Assembly (NCBI RefSeq): GCF_002155965.1 | Contig: NZ_MUMH01000057.1 | Span: 1 to 40,558, forward strand | Source: Allokutzneria sp. NRRL B-24872 | GTDB taxonomy: Bacteria; Actinomycetota; Actinomycetes; Mycobacteriales; Pseudonocardiaceae | Direction: 5' to 3' | Length of the DNA stretch: 40,558 nucleotides | Shown: piece after piece, positions 1-7,594 of the stretch | How the letters are laid out: each line of letters begins with the position of its first letter | How positions within the stretch are numbered: position 1 is the stretch's first letter | The notes under the pieces: generated by a model | What the model saw: the letters and a program-made list of their open reading frames with translations, nothing else | Database searches by the model: none | Told to the model about the DNA's origin: nothing | Translations under genes and position numbers: made by a program

Positions 1-264
1 GGCCTTGCCCTCATCAACCCGGCCTGAAACCAACGCCTGCAACACCGCAGGGCGCGTAGTCAGATCAGAAGCACGGTCCAGCAGACGGTTGGCCTTCGCA
101 CGAGTCACGCGCAGCAGGGGCATGAGCAGGTTCTCGGCGTACTCACGATCACACGCATCAAGATCGGAGACGTAACCCATCAAGACGGTGGAGAAGTCGG
201 CTACCGCTTTACCGATCGCGGTGTAGGCGGCGTGCAGGAGTTCATCAGGATCATCAGGGGGCAT
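1..264 (-). CDS. DUF222 (HNH endonuclease-type) protein, N-terminal fragment
   Basis: Reading the minus strand from an ATG at 264 gives an open frame to the window edge, starting MPPDDPDELLHAAYTAIG and continuing through DREYAENLLMPLLRVTRAKA to VSGRVDEGKA. The segment with a conserved small helix, an R-A-N-R-L-L-D-R-A stretch and 'aLvsGRvdegkA' looks like the N-terminal DUF222 domain found in actinobacterial proteins that usually end in an HNH nuclease domain. Only 88 residues are visible; the C-terminal half is outside. A GAGGG sequence about 12 bases upstream could be its ribosome binding site. Such genes are often multicopy and their cellular role is not established. It appears unrelated to the macrolide cluster. 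Confidence 0.7.
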   Translation of the reverse strand, partial: MPPDDPDELLHAAYTAIGKAVADFSTVLMGYVSDLDACDREYAENLLMPLLRVTRAKANRLLDRASDLTTRPAVLQALVSGRVDEGKA

Positions 265-585
265 AACCCGATTCTACCCTCAAGAAAATAGACGATCATG
301 GCCCCGAAGAGTGAATTCCCAAGTGCCACAACAACTTCACGCAAATCCGCCCGCGCGACGCTATGGCGACATAGCGCAAAAGAAAACGCTTCCGCCGCAC
401 AATAAGTTGCCATAATGCGAAATCCGACAGAGGCGGGCACACCAACCCAGCCGCGCCGCCCCCGTCCAAAGCCGAACCGACCGGCACCGGCTGCAACAGC
501 TGCATGCAACAGACCGCCAAAATTTGCATAGGCGGATACCCGGAGAAGTTGGCACACTGCGGCGGCGATCGAGAGGAGCCCGACT
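265..585. other. Intergenic region, relatively AT-rich, with one small inverted repeat
   Basis: This 321-base gap separates the divergent DUF222 and VOC genes and probably holds both promoters. The part from about 280 to 430 is clearly poorer in G+C than the genes. An inverted repeat CGCTATG-GCGA-CATAGCG sits at 359-376 and could be a regulator site or a short hairpin. No open frame here has convincing coding character, and I recognise no RNA gene. Confidence 0.45.
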
Positions 586-1317
586 GTGCCTGACGGTGTC
601 CTGGCCAACGAGACGACCGTGCCCCTGCTGTCCTGCGTCCACCCGGACGAAACGCTCGCCTTCTGGCGTGCCCTCGGCTTCAAGACGATCTACGAGCAGA
701 CGAAGCCGTACCTGTACCTGGCCTTCAGGTGGAGCGGCTTCGACATCCACTACGGCCGCGCGTCCGACAGCGTGGACCCGGCGGCAGAGAACACGGGCGG
801 GTGCCTGGTGATGGTGGACGACGTCGCGGCCTATCACGCGACGTTCGTGGCGGCCATGCGCGAGGTGTACGGGAAGGTGCTCGCGAAGGGGCTGCCGAGG
901 ATCACTCGATATCGAGCGGGGGCGTCGCGGTTCACGATCGTCGACCCGTCGGGGAACTCGATCATCTTCATCCAGCGGGACGAGCCGATGGAGTTGGAGT
1001 ACGGGGGCTCGAAAAAGCTCGCGGGGCTGGCGAAGGCGATGGACAACGCGCGGATTCTGCGTGAGTTCAAGAACGACGACCGGGCCGCTCAGCGCGCACT
1101 GAGATCGGGGCTGAAACGGCAGAGCGACAGCGCGACGACCCAGGAACGGGCCCAGGCGCTGGCGATGCTGATCGAGGTGTCCGTGGCGCTGGACGACGAA
1201 GTCGCGGATTGGGGCGCGCAGCTCCGGGAACTCGTCCTCACCGAGGCGGAACAGGTCGAGGTGCGGGGCTCGGTGGCGAACCCCGCCCTGCTCGACGTGT
1301 GGCTCAGCGGTGGGTGA
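586..1317 (+). CDS. VOC (glyoxalase/bleomycin-resistance fold) protein with helical C-terminal extension
   Basis: A GTG start at 586 follows a good ribosome binding site (GAGAGGAG, 571-578). Residues 1-130 look like a single VOC domain: the opening [14 protein letters not shown] and the late [14 protein letters not shown] are the usual strand-helix and 'DPsGN' signatures of the glyoxalase/bleomycin-resistance/dioxygenase superfamily. The remaining ~110 residues are rich in Ala, Arg, Glu and Leu and look helical; I do not recognise them as a known domain. Substrate and role are unknown. It might sequester or modify a small molecule, but nothing in the sequence fixes this. Its last 14 bases overlap the end of the convergent enoyl-CoA hydratase reading frame. 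Confidence 0.8.
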   Translation: MPDGVLANETTVPLLSCVHPDETLAFWRALGFKTIYEQTKPYLYLAFRWSGFDIHYGRASDSVDPAAENTGGCLVMVDDVAAYHATFVAAMREVYGKVLAKGLPRITRYRAGASRFTIVDPSGNSIIFIQRDEPMELEYGGSKKLAGLAKAMDNARILREFKNDDRAAQRALRSGLKRQSDSATTQERAQALAMLIEVSVALDDEVADWGAQLRELVLTEAEQVEVRGSVANPALLDVWLSGG

Positions 1318-2947
1318 AGTGGGGCGCGCGCTTCTCGACGAAGGCGGCCATGCCCTCCTTCTGGTCGGCGGTGGCGAAGGTGGCGTGGAACAGCCGCCGC
1401 TCGAAGTGGATGCCCTCGGCGAGCGAGCTCTCGAAGGCGCGGTTGACGGCCTCCTTGGCCATCATGGCCGTGGGCAAGGACATCGACGCGATGGTGGCCG
1501 CGGTCTCCACGGCGTCGTCGAGGAGGCGGTCTGCGGGCACGATCCGGGACACCAGCCCGGCCCGCTCCGCTTCCTCGGCGTCCATCATGCGGCCGGTCAG
1601 GCACAGCTCCATGGCCTTGGCCTTGCCGACCGCGCGGGTCAGCCGCTGCGAGCCGCCGATGCCGGGGATCACGCCGAGCTTGATCTCGGGCTGGCCGAAC
1701 TTCGCGGTGTCGGCGGCCAGCAGGACGTCGCAGAGCATGGCCAGCTCGCAGCCTCCGCCGAGCGCGTAGCCAGCGACGGCGGCGATGGTGGGCTTGCGGA
1801 CCCGAGCGAGGGCGTCCCACCCGGCGAACCAGTCGCTGAGGTAGACGTCCAAGTAGGACTGGGGCTGCATCTCCTTGATGTCCGCGCCCGCCGCGAAAGC
1901 CTGGACGGAGCCGGTGATCAGGATGGCGCCGATCTCCGGATCGCGGTCGAAGTCCTGGGCCGCCGCGACGACCTCCTGCATCACCTGGAGGTTGAGGGCG
2001 TTGAGCGCCTTGGGGCGGTTCAGCGTGATCAGGCCGACGCGGTCCTTGCGGTCGACGATGATGGTCTCGGTCATCGGTTCTCCCTGGGAGCGCTGACGGA
2101 TGGCGGAGACGATCGCGGAGAAGTCCTGGCCCGCGCCGCCGTTCTCGGCGAAGGCGCGGTACAGCTCGGCGGCGCGCAGCCCGAGCGCGGCGTCCACACC
2201 GTTCGCGGTCACGGCACTTGCGGCGAGGCCGAGGTCCTTGACCATGAGCGCGGCGTCGAAGCCGGGGCGGTAGTCGTTGTTCGCCGGGCTGGTCGGCACG
2301 GGGCCGGGGACGGGGCAGTTCGTGGTGAGCGCCCAGCACTGGCCGGACGCGGTGGAGGCCACGTCGTAGAGGGCCTGGTGGGTGAGGCCGAGCTGTTCGC
2401 CGAGCACGAACGCCTCGCTGACCGCGATCATCGACACGCCGAGGATCATGTTGTTGCAGATCTTCGCGGCCTGACCGTTGCCGGACTGTCCACAGTGGAC
2501 CACCTTGCGGCCCATGACGGACAGCACGTGCTCTGCGCGCTCGAACACCTCAAGAGGACCGCCCACCATGAACGTCAGCGTCCCCGCCGAAGCGCCCATC
2601 ACACCGCCGGAGACCGGGGCGTCGAGGGCGTGGTGCCCGGCCTTGATCGCCTCCGAAGCAGCGGCGCGCGCGTCGGCGACGTCGATGGTGGAGCAGTCGA
2701 TGAACAGCGTTCCCGGGCGCGCGGCGGGCAGCAGGTCGGCGTAGCAGGACAGCACGTGCTTTCCGCTGGGCAGCATGGTGATCACGACGTCCACGTCGTT
2801 GACCGCCTCCTGTCCGGAGGCCGCGACGCGCAGGCCGTCGGGCTTGGCCACCAGGTCGAAGCCGGTGACCTCGTGGCCCGCCGCCGCGAGGTTCGCCGCC
2901 ATGGGCGCGCCCATGTTGCCGAGGCCGATGAATCCGATCGTGGTCAT
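1304..2947 (-). CDS. mmsB: Fused 3-hydroxyisobutyrate dehydrogenase / enoyl-CoA hydratase
   Basis: One uninterrupted 547-residue frame carries two complete enzymes. Residues 1-291 are a 3-hydroxyisobutyrate dehydrogenase: N-terminal NAD-binding [13 protein letters not shown], the DAPVSGG substrate loop, and [12 protein letters not shown] with the catalytic Lys. Residues 292-547 are a full-length crotonase with the [10 protein letters not shown] oxyanion loop and the [15 protein letters not shown] region containing catalytic Glu. In valine breakdown, the hydratase would make 3-hydroxyisobutyryl-CoA from methacrylyl-CoA and the dehydrogenase would oxidise free 3-hydroxyisobutyrate to methylmalonate semialdehyde. 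The two are normally separate genes. An internal ATG at 2074 with an AGGGAGA Shine-Dalgarno means the hydratase could still be made separately. The start ATG shares one base with the upstream stop (TGATG). The fusion could also reflect a single-base sequence error near 2075-2095. Confidence 0.85.
   Translation of the reverse strand: MTTIGFIGLGNMGAPMAANLAAAGHEVTGFDLVAKPDGLRVAASGQEAVNDVDVVITMLPSGKHVLSCYADLLPAARPGTLFIDCSTIDVADARAAASEAIKAGHHALDAPVSGGVMGASAGTLTFMVGGPLEVFERAEHVLSVMGRKVVHCGQSGNGQAAKICNNMILGVSMIAVSEAFVLGEQLGLTHQALYDVASTASGQCWALTTNCPVPGPVPTSPANNDYRPGFDAALMVKDLGLAASAVTANGVDAALGLRAAELYRAFAENGGAGQDFSAIVSAIRQRSQGEPMTETIIVDRKDRVGLITLNRPKALNALNLQVMQEVVAAAQDFDRDPEIGAILITGSVQAFAAGADIKEMQPQSYLDVYLSDWFAGWDALARVRKPTIAAVAGYALGGGCELAMLCDVLLAADTAKFGQPEIKLGVIPGIGGSQRLTRAVGKAKAMELCLTGRMMDAEEAERAGLVSRIVPADRLLDDAVETAATIASMSLPTAMMAKEAVNRAFESSLAEGIHFERRLFHATFATADQKEGMAAFVEKRAPHFTHR
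2072..2085 (-). promoter_or_regulatory. Internal ribosome binding site and ATG for the hydratase half
   Basis: On the minus strand AGGGAGA lies five or so bases before an in-frame ATG (2074-2072) that begins [11 protein letters not shown], the expected N-terminus of a stand-alone enoyl-CoA hydratase. A TGA that would end the dehydrogenase overlaps this ATG (ATGA) but is out of frame by one. This is the usual layout of two translationally coupled genes with the upstream stop lost. Confidence 0.55.
2488..2500. repeat. GTCCANNNTGGAC palindrome, first of ten exact dispersed copies
   Basis: Exact copies read by eye: 2488-2500, 3004-3016, 8598-8610, 10904-10916, 16806-16818, 21087-21099, 23534-23546, 24365-24377, 25592-25604 and 37484-37496. 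About a dozen more sites differ at one arm base, for example 3450-3462, 19962-19974, 24773-24785, 30123-30135, 37781-37793 and 38342-38354. All exact copies are inside coding sequence, on both gene orientations, and in more than one reading frame (Ser-Thr/Ile/Leu-Val/Leu-Asp in most, Val-His-Cys/Phe-Gly in two). The spacer is usually CAG, CAA, AAG, CTG, TTG or ATG. Confidence 0.75.
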
Positions 2948-3987
2948 CAGATCTCCCCCTGTGCCAGGCCGAGTTCCCGGGCTCCGAGATCGGCGAAGTA
3001 CTCGTCCACAGTGGACACTTCAGCGAGCGAGCCGGGCTTCCAGTGCGGGTCGCGGTCCTTGTCGATCACCTGCGCGCGGATGCCCTCGACGAGGTCGTGC
3101 GAGCGCAGGATGGCGTTGGCCACACGGAACTCCTGGTCGAGCGCCGGTTCAAGGGACGGCAGCCGCCGAGCCTGGCGCAGCGCCCGCAGCGTCACGGTCA
3201 ACGCCGTCGGGGACTTGCCGAGGATCTGCTCCGCGGCCGCCTTCGCCTCCGTGGAGCCATGATCGCGCATGCGGTCGACGATCTCCTGCACGGAGTCGGC
3301 CGCGTAGCAGGAATCGATCCACGAACGCTGCTCGGACAACGAAGACGCCGGAGCCGCCGTCGACAGCGACAACGCCGCGTCCAGACCGCTCACGCTCAGC
3401 GCGCTGACGAAGTCGTCCAAAGAAGCGCTCGGCACGAAGTGGTCGGCGAATCCACAGTGGACGGCGTCGCCCGCGCCGAAACGTGCTGTGGTGAGGGCGA
3501 TGTGCGTGCCCAACTCGCCCGGCGCGCGCGACAGCAGGTAGGTGCCGCCGACGTCGGGCACGAAGCCGATCCCCACCTCCGGCATCCCCACGACAGAGCG
3601 CTCGGTGACGATCCGGACGCTGCCGTGCGCCGAAACGCCGACGCCGCCGCCCATCACGATGCCGTCCATCACCGCGATGTAGGGCTTGGGGTAGCGGGCG
3701 ATGCGGGCGTTGAGCACGTACTCGTCGCGCCAGAAGTCCAGCGAAGCGCTGCCGCCGGAGCGGGCGTCCTCGTAGATGGAGACGATGTCGCCGCCCGCGC
3801 ACAGGCCGCGCTCCCCCGCTCCGGTGATCAGCACGGCGCGCACGTCGGCGTCGTCGGCCCACTCCACCAGCGCGGCGTCGATGAGCTGCACCATGGTGTG
3901 GGTCAGCGCGTTGATCGCGCGCGGCCGGTTGAGGATGATCCGGCCGAGGCCGCTCTCCTTGCGCAGCAACACGTCCGTGGTCATCAT
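2947..3987 (-). CDS. 3-hydroxyisobutyryl-CoA hydrolase (crotonase family)
   Basis: The 346-residue protein hydrolyses 3-hydroxyisobutyryl-CoA to free 3-hydroxyisobutyrate in valine catabolism, by family. It is longer than ordinary enoyl-CoA hydratases and has the HIBCH signatures: [13 protein letters not shown] near residue 61, [17 protein letters not shown] near 107, and [14 protein letters not shown] near 135, with the Glu (about 137) and Asp (about 145) used in catalysis. The ATG at 3987 overlaps the stop of the acyl-CoA dehydrogenase (ATGA), and a second ATG follows directly, so either could be used. Its own stop shares one base with the mmsB start. It therefore sits in a four-gene coupled operon whose order follows the pathway. 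Confidence 0.87.
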   Translation of the reverse strand: MMTTDVLLRKESGLGRIILNRPRAINALTHTMVQLIDAALVEWADDADVRAVLITGAGERGLCAGGDIVSIYEDARSGGSASLDFWRDEYVLNARIARYPKPYIAVMDGIVMGGGVGVSAHGSVRIVTERSVVGMPEVGIGFVPDVGGTYLLSRAPGELGTHIALTTARFGAGDAVHCGFADHFVPSASLDDFVSALSVSGLDAALSLSTAAPASSLSEQRSWIDSCYAADSVQEIVDRMRDHGSTEAKAAAEQILGKSPTALTVTLRALRQARRLPSLEPALDQEFRVANAILRSHDLVEGIRAQVIDKDRDPHWKPGSLAEVSTVDEYFADLGARELGLAQGEI

Positions 3988-5117
3988 GCCGCCCCCGTCA
4001 TTCCGCGCGAGACGATCACGCGCATGATCTCGTTGGTTCCTTCGAGGATCTGGTGCACGCGCAGGTCGCGCACGATCTTCTCGATGCCGTACTCCGCGAG
4101 GTAGCCGTAGCCGCCGTGCAGTTGCAGCGCGCGGTCGGCGACGGAGAAGCCGGTGTCGGTGGCGAAGCGCTTGGCCATCGCGCACAGCTCCACCGCTCGC
4201 GGGTCCTTCGCGTCCAGCGCGGAAGCGGCGCGCCACAACAACATCCGCGCGGCCTCCAGTTCGGTGCCCATGTCGGCGAGCTGGAACTGCAACGCCTGAG
4301 CGCGCAGCAGCGGGGCACCGAACGCCTCGCGGTCGCGGAGGTAGTCCAGGCTGCGGTCCAGCGCGCTCTGCGCCCCGCCCAGCGAACAGGCGCCGATGTT
4401 GAGGCGCCCGCCGTTGAGGCCGTTCATCGCGATCCGGAAGCCCTCGCCCTCCGCGCCGAGCCGGTTGGCAACGGGCACGCGCACGTCCTCCAGGATGACC
4501 TGGCGGGTGGGCTGGGCGTTCCACCCCATCTTGATCTCGTTGGGACCGAAGGACAACGCCTCGATCGGCACGATGAAGGCGGTGATCCCGCGCGGCCCGG
4601 TGTCGGCGGTCCTGGCCATCACGATGTACACGGTGGACGTTCCGGCGCCGGAGATGAACTGCTTGACCCCGTTGAGCACGTAGTGGTCGCCGTCGCGAAC
4701 AGCCTTGGTGCGCAGGGCTCCCGCGTCGGAACCGGCTCCGGGCTCGGTGAGGCAATAGCTGCCGAGGTCGTCCATGGAGCACAGTCCCGGCAGGAACCGG
4801 GCGCGCTGCGCGGTGTCGCCGAAGCGGTCCACCATCCAGGCGACCATGTTGTGGATGGACAGGTACCCGGCCAGCGACGGGCACCCCGTCGCCAGGCCCT
4901 CGAAGATCAACGCGGCGTCGAGCCTGGACAGTCCGGAGCCCCCGAAGTCCTCGCTCACGTACACGCCACCCATGCCCACCTCGGCGGCCTTGCGCAGGAC
5001 GTCGACCGGGAAGTGCTTCTCCTGGTCCCAGCGCACCGCGTTGGGCGCGAAGTGCTCAGCGGCGAAGCGCCGTGCGGTGTCGGCGATCTCCCGCTGCTCG
5101 TCGGTCAGCGCGAACAC
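3984..5117 (-). CDS. Isobutyryl-CoA dehydrogenase (acyl-CoA dehydrogenase, ACAD8-like)
   Basis: This 377-residue flavoprotein is expected to oxidise isobutyryl-CoA to methacrylyl-CoA. The N-terminus (LTDEQREIADTARRFA), the YCLTEPGAGSDAGAL flavin/substrate loop, NGVKQFISGAG, and the C-terminal LQLHGGYGYL and VHQILEGTNEIMR are acyl-CoA dehydrogenase landmarks; the Glu of LEGTNE is the catalytic base. SIHNMVAWMVD, MGWNAQPTR and GGRLNIGACSLGGA resemble the isobutyryl-CoA dehydrogenase branch rather than short-chain dehydrogenases, which fits the gene neighbours. The GTG start at 5117 follows GAGGCGGC and lies six bases after the mmsA stop. Its stop overlaps the next start. Other branched substrates such as 2-methylbutyryl-CoA cannot be excluded. 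Confidence 0.88.
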   Translation of the reverse strand: MFALTDEQREIADTARRFAAEHFAPNAVRWDQEKHFPVDVLRKAAEVGMGGVYVSEDFGGSGLSRLDAALIFEGLATGCPSLAGYLSIHNMVAWMVDRFGDTAQRARFLPGLCSMDDLGSYCLTEPGAGSDAGALRTKAVRDGDHYVLNGVKQFISGAGTSTVYIVMARTADTGPRGITAFIVPIEALSFGPNEIKMGWNAQPTRQVILEDVRVPVANRLGAEGEGFRIAMNGLNGGRLNIGACSLGGAQSALDRSLDYLRDREAFGAPLLRAQALQFQLADMGTELEAARMLLWRAASALDAKDPRAVELCAMAKRFATDTGFSVADRALQLHGGYGYLAEYGIEKIVRDLRVHQILEGTNEIMRVIVSRGMTGAA

Positions 5118-5123
5118 GCCGCC

Positions 5124-6623
5124 TCAGCTCATCGTCGGGATGACGAAGCTCGCGCCCTGGCGGGTGCCGGAGGGCCAGCGCGAGGTGACCGTCTTCGTCT
5201 TGGTGTAGAAGCGGATCGAGTCGGGACCGTGCTGGTTGAGGTCGCCGAAACCGGAGCGCTTCCACCCGCCGAAGGTGTGGTAGGCAACGGGAACCGGGAT
5301 CGGCACGTTCACGCCGACCATGCCGGTGTTCACGCGGCTGGTGAAGTCCCGCGCGGTGTCGCCGTCCCTGGTGAAGATCGCCACGCCGTTGCCGTACTGG
5401 TGCTCGCTGGGCAGGCGCAGCGCTTCCTCGTAGTCCGCCGCGCGCACGATCGCGAGCACGGGGCCGAAGATCTCCTCGCGGTGGATGCGCGAGCCGGGGC
5501 GCACGTCGTCGAACAGCGACGGGCCGATGAAGAAGCCGTTCTCGTTGCCCGGCAACACGAAGTCGCGGCCGTCGACCACCAGGGAAGCGCCCTCGTCGAC
5601 GCCGATCTGGATGTAGTCGCGGACGCGCTCCAGCGCGGCGGCGGTGACCAGCGGGCCGAAGTCGGCGCTCTCGTCGTGCGAGACGCCGATCTTCAGCGAC
5701 GGGATTCGCTCGACCAGCTTGGCCACCAACGCGTTCGCGGTGTCCTCGCCGACCGGGACCGCGACGGAGATCGCCATGCAGCGCTCGCCCGCCGAGCCGT
5801 ACCCGGCGCCGAGCAGCGCGTCCACCGCCTGGTCCAGGTCGGCGTCCGGCATGATGATCATGTGGTTCTTGGCGCCGCCGAAGCACTGGGCGCGCTTGCC
5901 GTTGGCCGCGGCCGTGGCGTAGATGTACTGCGCGATCTCCGAGGAGCCGACGAAGCCCACGGCCTGGACGCGCTCGTCGTGCAGCAGCGCGTCCACGGCG
6001 ACCTTGTCCCCGTTGACCACGTTGAACACGCCCGGCGGCAGACCGGCTTCGAGGAACAGCTCCGCCAGGCGCAGCGGGACCGAGGGGTCGCGCTCGGAGG
6101 GTTTGAGCACGAAGGCGTTGCCGCACGCGATGGCGGGCGCGGCCTTCCACAGCGGGATCATCGCGGGGAAGTTGAACGGCGTGATCCCGGCGACCACGCC
6201 GAGCGGCTGGCGCAGCGAGTGCACGTCGATGCCGCTGCCGGCGCCGTCGGTGAACTCGCCCTTGAGCAGGTGCGGGATTCCGGCCGCGAACTCCACGACC
6301 TCAAGGCCGCGCTGGATGTCGCCCTTGGCGTCGGCGATGGTCTTGCCGTGCTCGGCGGAGAGCAGCCGGGCCAGCGAGTCCATCTCACGGTTGACCAGGT
6401 CCAGGAAGCGCAGCAGGACCCTGGCCCTGCGCTGCGGGTTCCACTTCGCCCACTCCGCCTGCGCGGTCACCGCCGAGGCGACAACCCCGTCCACGTCTTC
6501 CTTGTCCGCCAAGCGAACCTGGGCCTGGACCGAACCGGTACTGGGGTCGTAGACGTCGGCGAGTCTGCCGGAGACGCCCGGGAACTCTTTGCCATCAACA
6601 AAATGCGCGCGCACGGGAAGCAT
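5124..6623 (-). CDS. mmsA: CoA-acylating methylmalonate-semialdehyde dehydrogenase
   Basis: First gene of the valine operon; the enzyme turns methylmalonate semialdehyde into propionyl-CoA. The ATG at 6623 was chosen because GGAG lies eight bases upstream and it gives 499 residues, the normal size of the family; the frame is open further upstream but looks non-coding. The protein shows GVVAGITPFNFPAMIPLWK near residue 142, FVLKPSERDPSVP near 171, a Rossmann GFVGSSEIAQYIY segment near 223, QCFGGAKNHMIIMPDAD, and catalytic Cys282 in GSAGERCMAI. The C-terminal TFGGWKRSGFGDLNQHG also matches. Propionyl-CoA can be carboxylated to methylmalonyl-CoA, the extender used by two of the PKS modules in this window. 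That link is an inference from proximity. Confidence 0.92.
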   Translation of the reverse strand: MLPVRAHFVDGKEFPGVSGRLADVYDPSTGSVQAQVRLADKEDVDGVVASAVTAQAEWAKWNPQRRARVLLRFLDLVNREMDSLARLLSAEHGKTIADAKGDIQRGLEVVEFAAGIPHLLKGEFTDGAGSGIDVHSLRQPLGVVAGITPFNFPAMIPLWKAAPAIACGNAFVLKPSERDPSVPLRLAELFLEAGLPPGVFNVVNGDKVAVDALLHDERVQAVGFVGSSEIAQYIYATAAANGKRAQCFGGAKNHMIIMPDADLDQAVDALLGAGYGSAGERCMAISVAVPVGEDTANALVAKLVERIPSLKIGVSHDESADFGPLVTAAALERVRDYIQIGVDEGASLVVDGRDFVLPGNENGFFIGPSLFDDVRPGSRIHREEIFGPVLAIVRAADYEEALRLPSEHQYGNGVAIFTRDGDTARDFTSRVNTGMVGVNVPIPVPVAYHTFGGWKRSGFGDLNQHGPDSIRFYTKTKTVTSRWPSGTRQGASFVIPTMS

Positions 6624-6821
6624 GCGTGTGGCTCCATCCTCGTGGACAACACGAACGACACCCGTGGCCGGTATCCTGGCTTCCGGATCGCCACGCGCCG
6701 CCGGCCTTCCCGGCTCTCGCCAGTGGCCTTGTCCTTCGACGACGCGCTCCCCGGTCACAGTGGCGGGACCGCGCTGGTTTCACACCAGCTTCCCTGCACC
6801 GCGGGTCTGTTGGGGACCATA

Positions 6822-6839
6822 TAGTAGGACGTCCAACTA
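6822..6839. promoter_or_regulatory. Candidate operator TAGTAGGAC-GTCCAACTA
   Basis: An 18-base inverted repeat with one mismatch between the half-sites (TAGTAGGAC against TAGTTGGAC), embedded in a short AT-rich stretch that includes TACTATAT on the minus strand, which resembles a -10 element for mmsA. Size and symmetry suit a TetR-type dimer, a family that often controls acyl-CoA catabolism genes in actinobacteria. The regulator itself is not in this window. Confidence 0.5.
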
Positions 6840-6907
6840 AGTCGACAGCGGCCCTCGTCACACTCGCTCGTTCGAGTGCCCCATCAGCTTCCTGAGTCCG
6901 GCGTTGC

Positions 6908-6921
6908 GATAATCGATTATC
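6908..6921. promoter_or_regulatory. Perfect palindrome GATAATCGATTATC upstream of the PEBP gene
   Basis: A perfect 14-base AT-rich palindrome centred about 47 bases before the GTG start at 6962, where a repressor would cover the core promoter. It does not resemble the neighbouring 6822-6839 site, so a different regulator is likely. The protein that binds is unknown. Confidence 0.5.
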
Positions 6922-6961
6922 ACTCCTAGCGTCGATCGCATTCGGACACGCAGGAGGACAC

Positions 6962-7594
6962 GTGAACAAGCGCATCATCGGTTCGGCCCTGGCCCTCGTC
7001 GGCGCGGTCAGCGTCGTCGTGACGGCCGAGCCGGAGAGCATCGGCGCGGCCGAGGTGGTCGCCGCCGACGCCTTCGGCCACACCAAGATCCGGGCCGGAG
7101 TTCCGGTCAAGGCCAAGCAGTTTCCCGTGATCAGCCCGGACGTGCGGGACGGCAAGATCCCGTCGAGCGCGTGGGCCAACACCTTCGGCTGCACCGGCGG
7201 CAACCAGCAGCTGCGCCTGGAGTGGCACGGCGCCCCAGCTGGTACGAAGAGCTTCGCGGCGTCGATGCAGGACGCGGATGCCAGTACTGGCAGCGGTTTC
7301 TGGCACTGGATGACCTGGGACATCCCGGGTTCGCAGACCAAGCTCGACCACACGCCGCCCGCGGGCGCGGTCTCCGGGACCAACGATGCGGGAGCCACCG
7401 GCTACCTCGGGCCGTGCCCGCCCGCCGGGGACATCCCGCACCGCTACGTCGTCACCGTGTACGCGTTGGACACGGCCAGCCTCAAGCTGCCCGCTGCCAG
7501 CTCACCCGCCGTGGCCGCGTTCACGATGAGCGGCCACGTGCTCGGCTACGGCCGGGTCAACGGATTCGTCCAGCGCACAACGCCTTCTGAGTGA
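6962..7594 (+). CDS. Secreted YbhB/YbcL-type (PEBP, Raf kinase inhibitor-like) protein
   Basis: The GTG start at 6962 follows a near-perfect AGGAGG (6952-6957). Residues 1-30 form a signal peptide (MNKRIIGSALALVGAVSVVV) with likely cleavage after an Ala-rich stretch, so the protein is exported. The body shows the bacterial PEBP layout: LRLEWHGAPAGTKSFA, the FWHWMTWDIPG ligand-pocket block, and GYLGPCPPAGDIPHRYVVTVYALD, which contains the conserved GPCPP and phosphate-binding His. Family members bind anionic ligands, and their role in bacteria is mostly unknown. Two Cys residues could form a disulfide. The 3' end overlaps the convergent serine hydrolase gene by 38 bases. Confidence 0.88.
   Translation: MNKRIIGSALALVGAVSVVVTAEPESIGAAEVVAADAFGHTKIRAGVPVKAKQFPVISPDVRDGKIPSSAWANTFGCTGGNQQLRLEWHGAPAGTKSFAASMQDADASTGSGFWHWMTWDIPGSQTKLDHTPPAGAVSGTNDAGATGYLGPCPPAGDIPHRYVVTVYALDTASLKLPAASSPAVAAFTMSGHVLGYGRVNGFVQRTTPSE

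Larger units (their letters stand above)
6624..6961. promoter_or_regulatory. Divergent control region between mmsA operon and PEBP gene
   Basis: This 338-base gap carries no credible gene. It holds the promoters for the leftward valine operon and the rightward PEBP gene, and two separate palindromes (6822-6839 and 6908-6921). The 150 bases next to mmsA show nothing distinctive, so the operon may have a long leader or a promoter near the first palindrome. Confidence 0.6.

Noticed and set aside
201-683. Minus-strand open frame of 160 codons across the DUF222/VOC gap
   Set aside because: No recognisable protein features, overlaps the start of the DUF222 gene and the VOC ribosome binding site; likely chance.
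6624-6758. Longer mmsA start at 6758 (GTG)
   Set aside because: The extra N-terminal residues do not resemble the family, while ATG 6623 has a well-spaced GGAG and gives the standard 499-residue length.
4053-6824. Plus-strand open frame of over 900 codons opposite mmsA and the acyl-CoA dehydrogenase
   Set aside because: The minus-strand genes have clear catalytic motifs; this frame is their mirror and has low-complexity composition.
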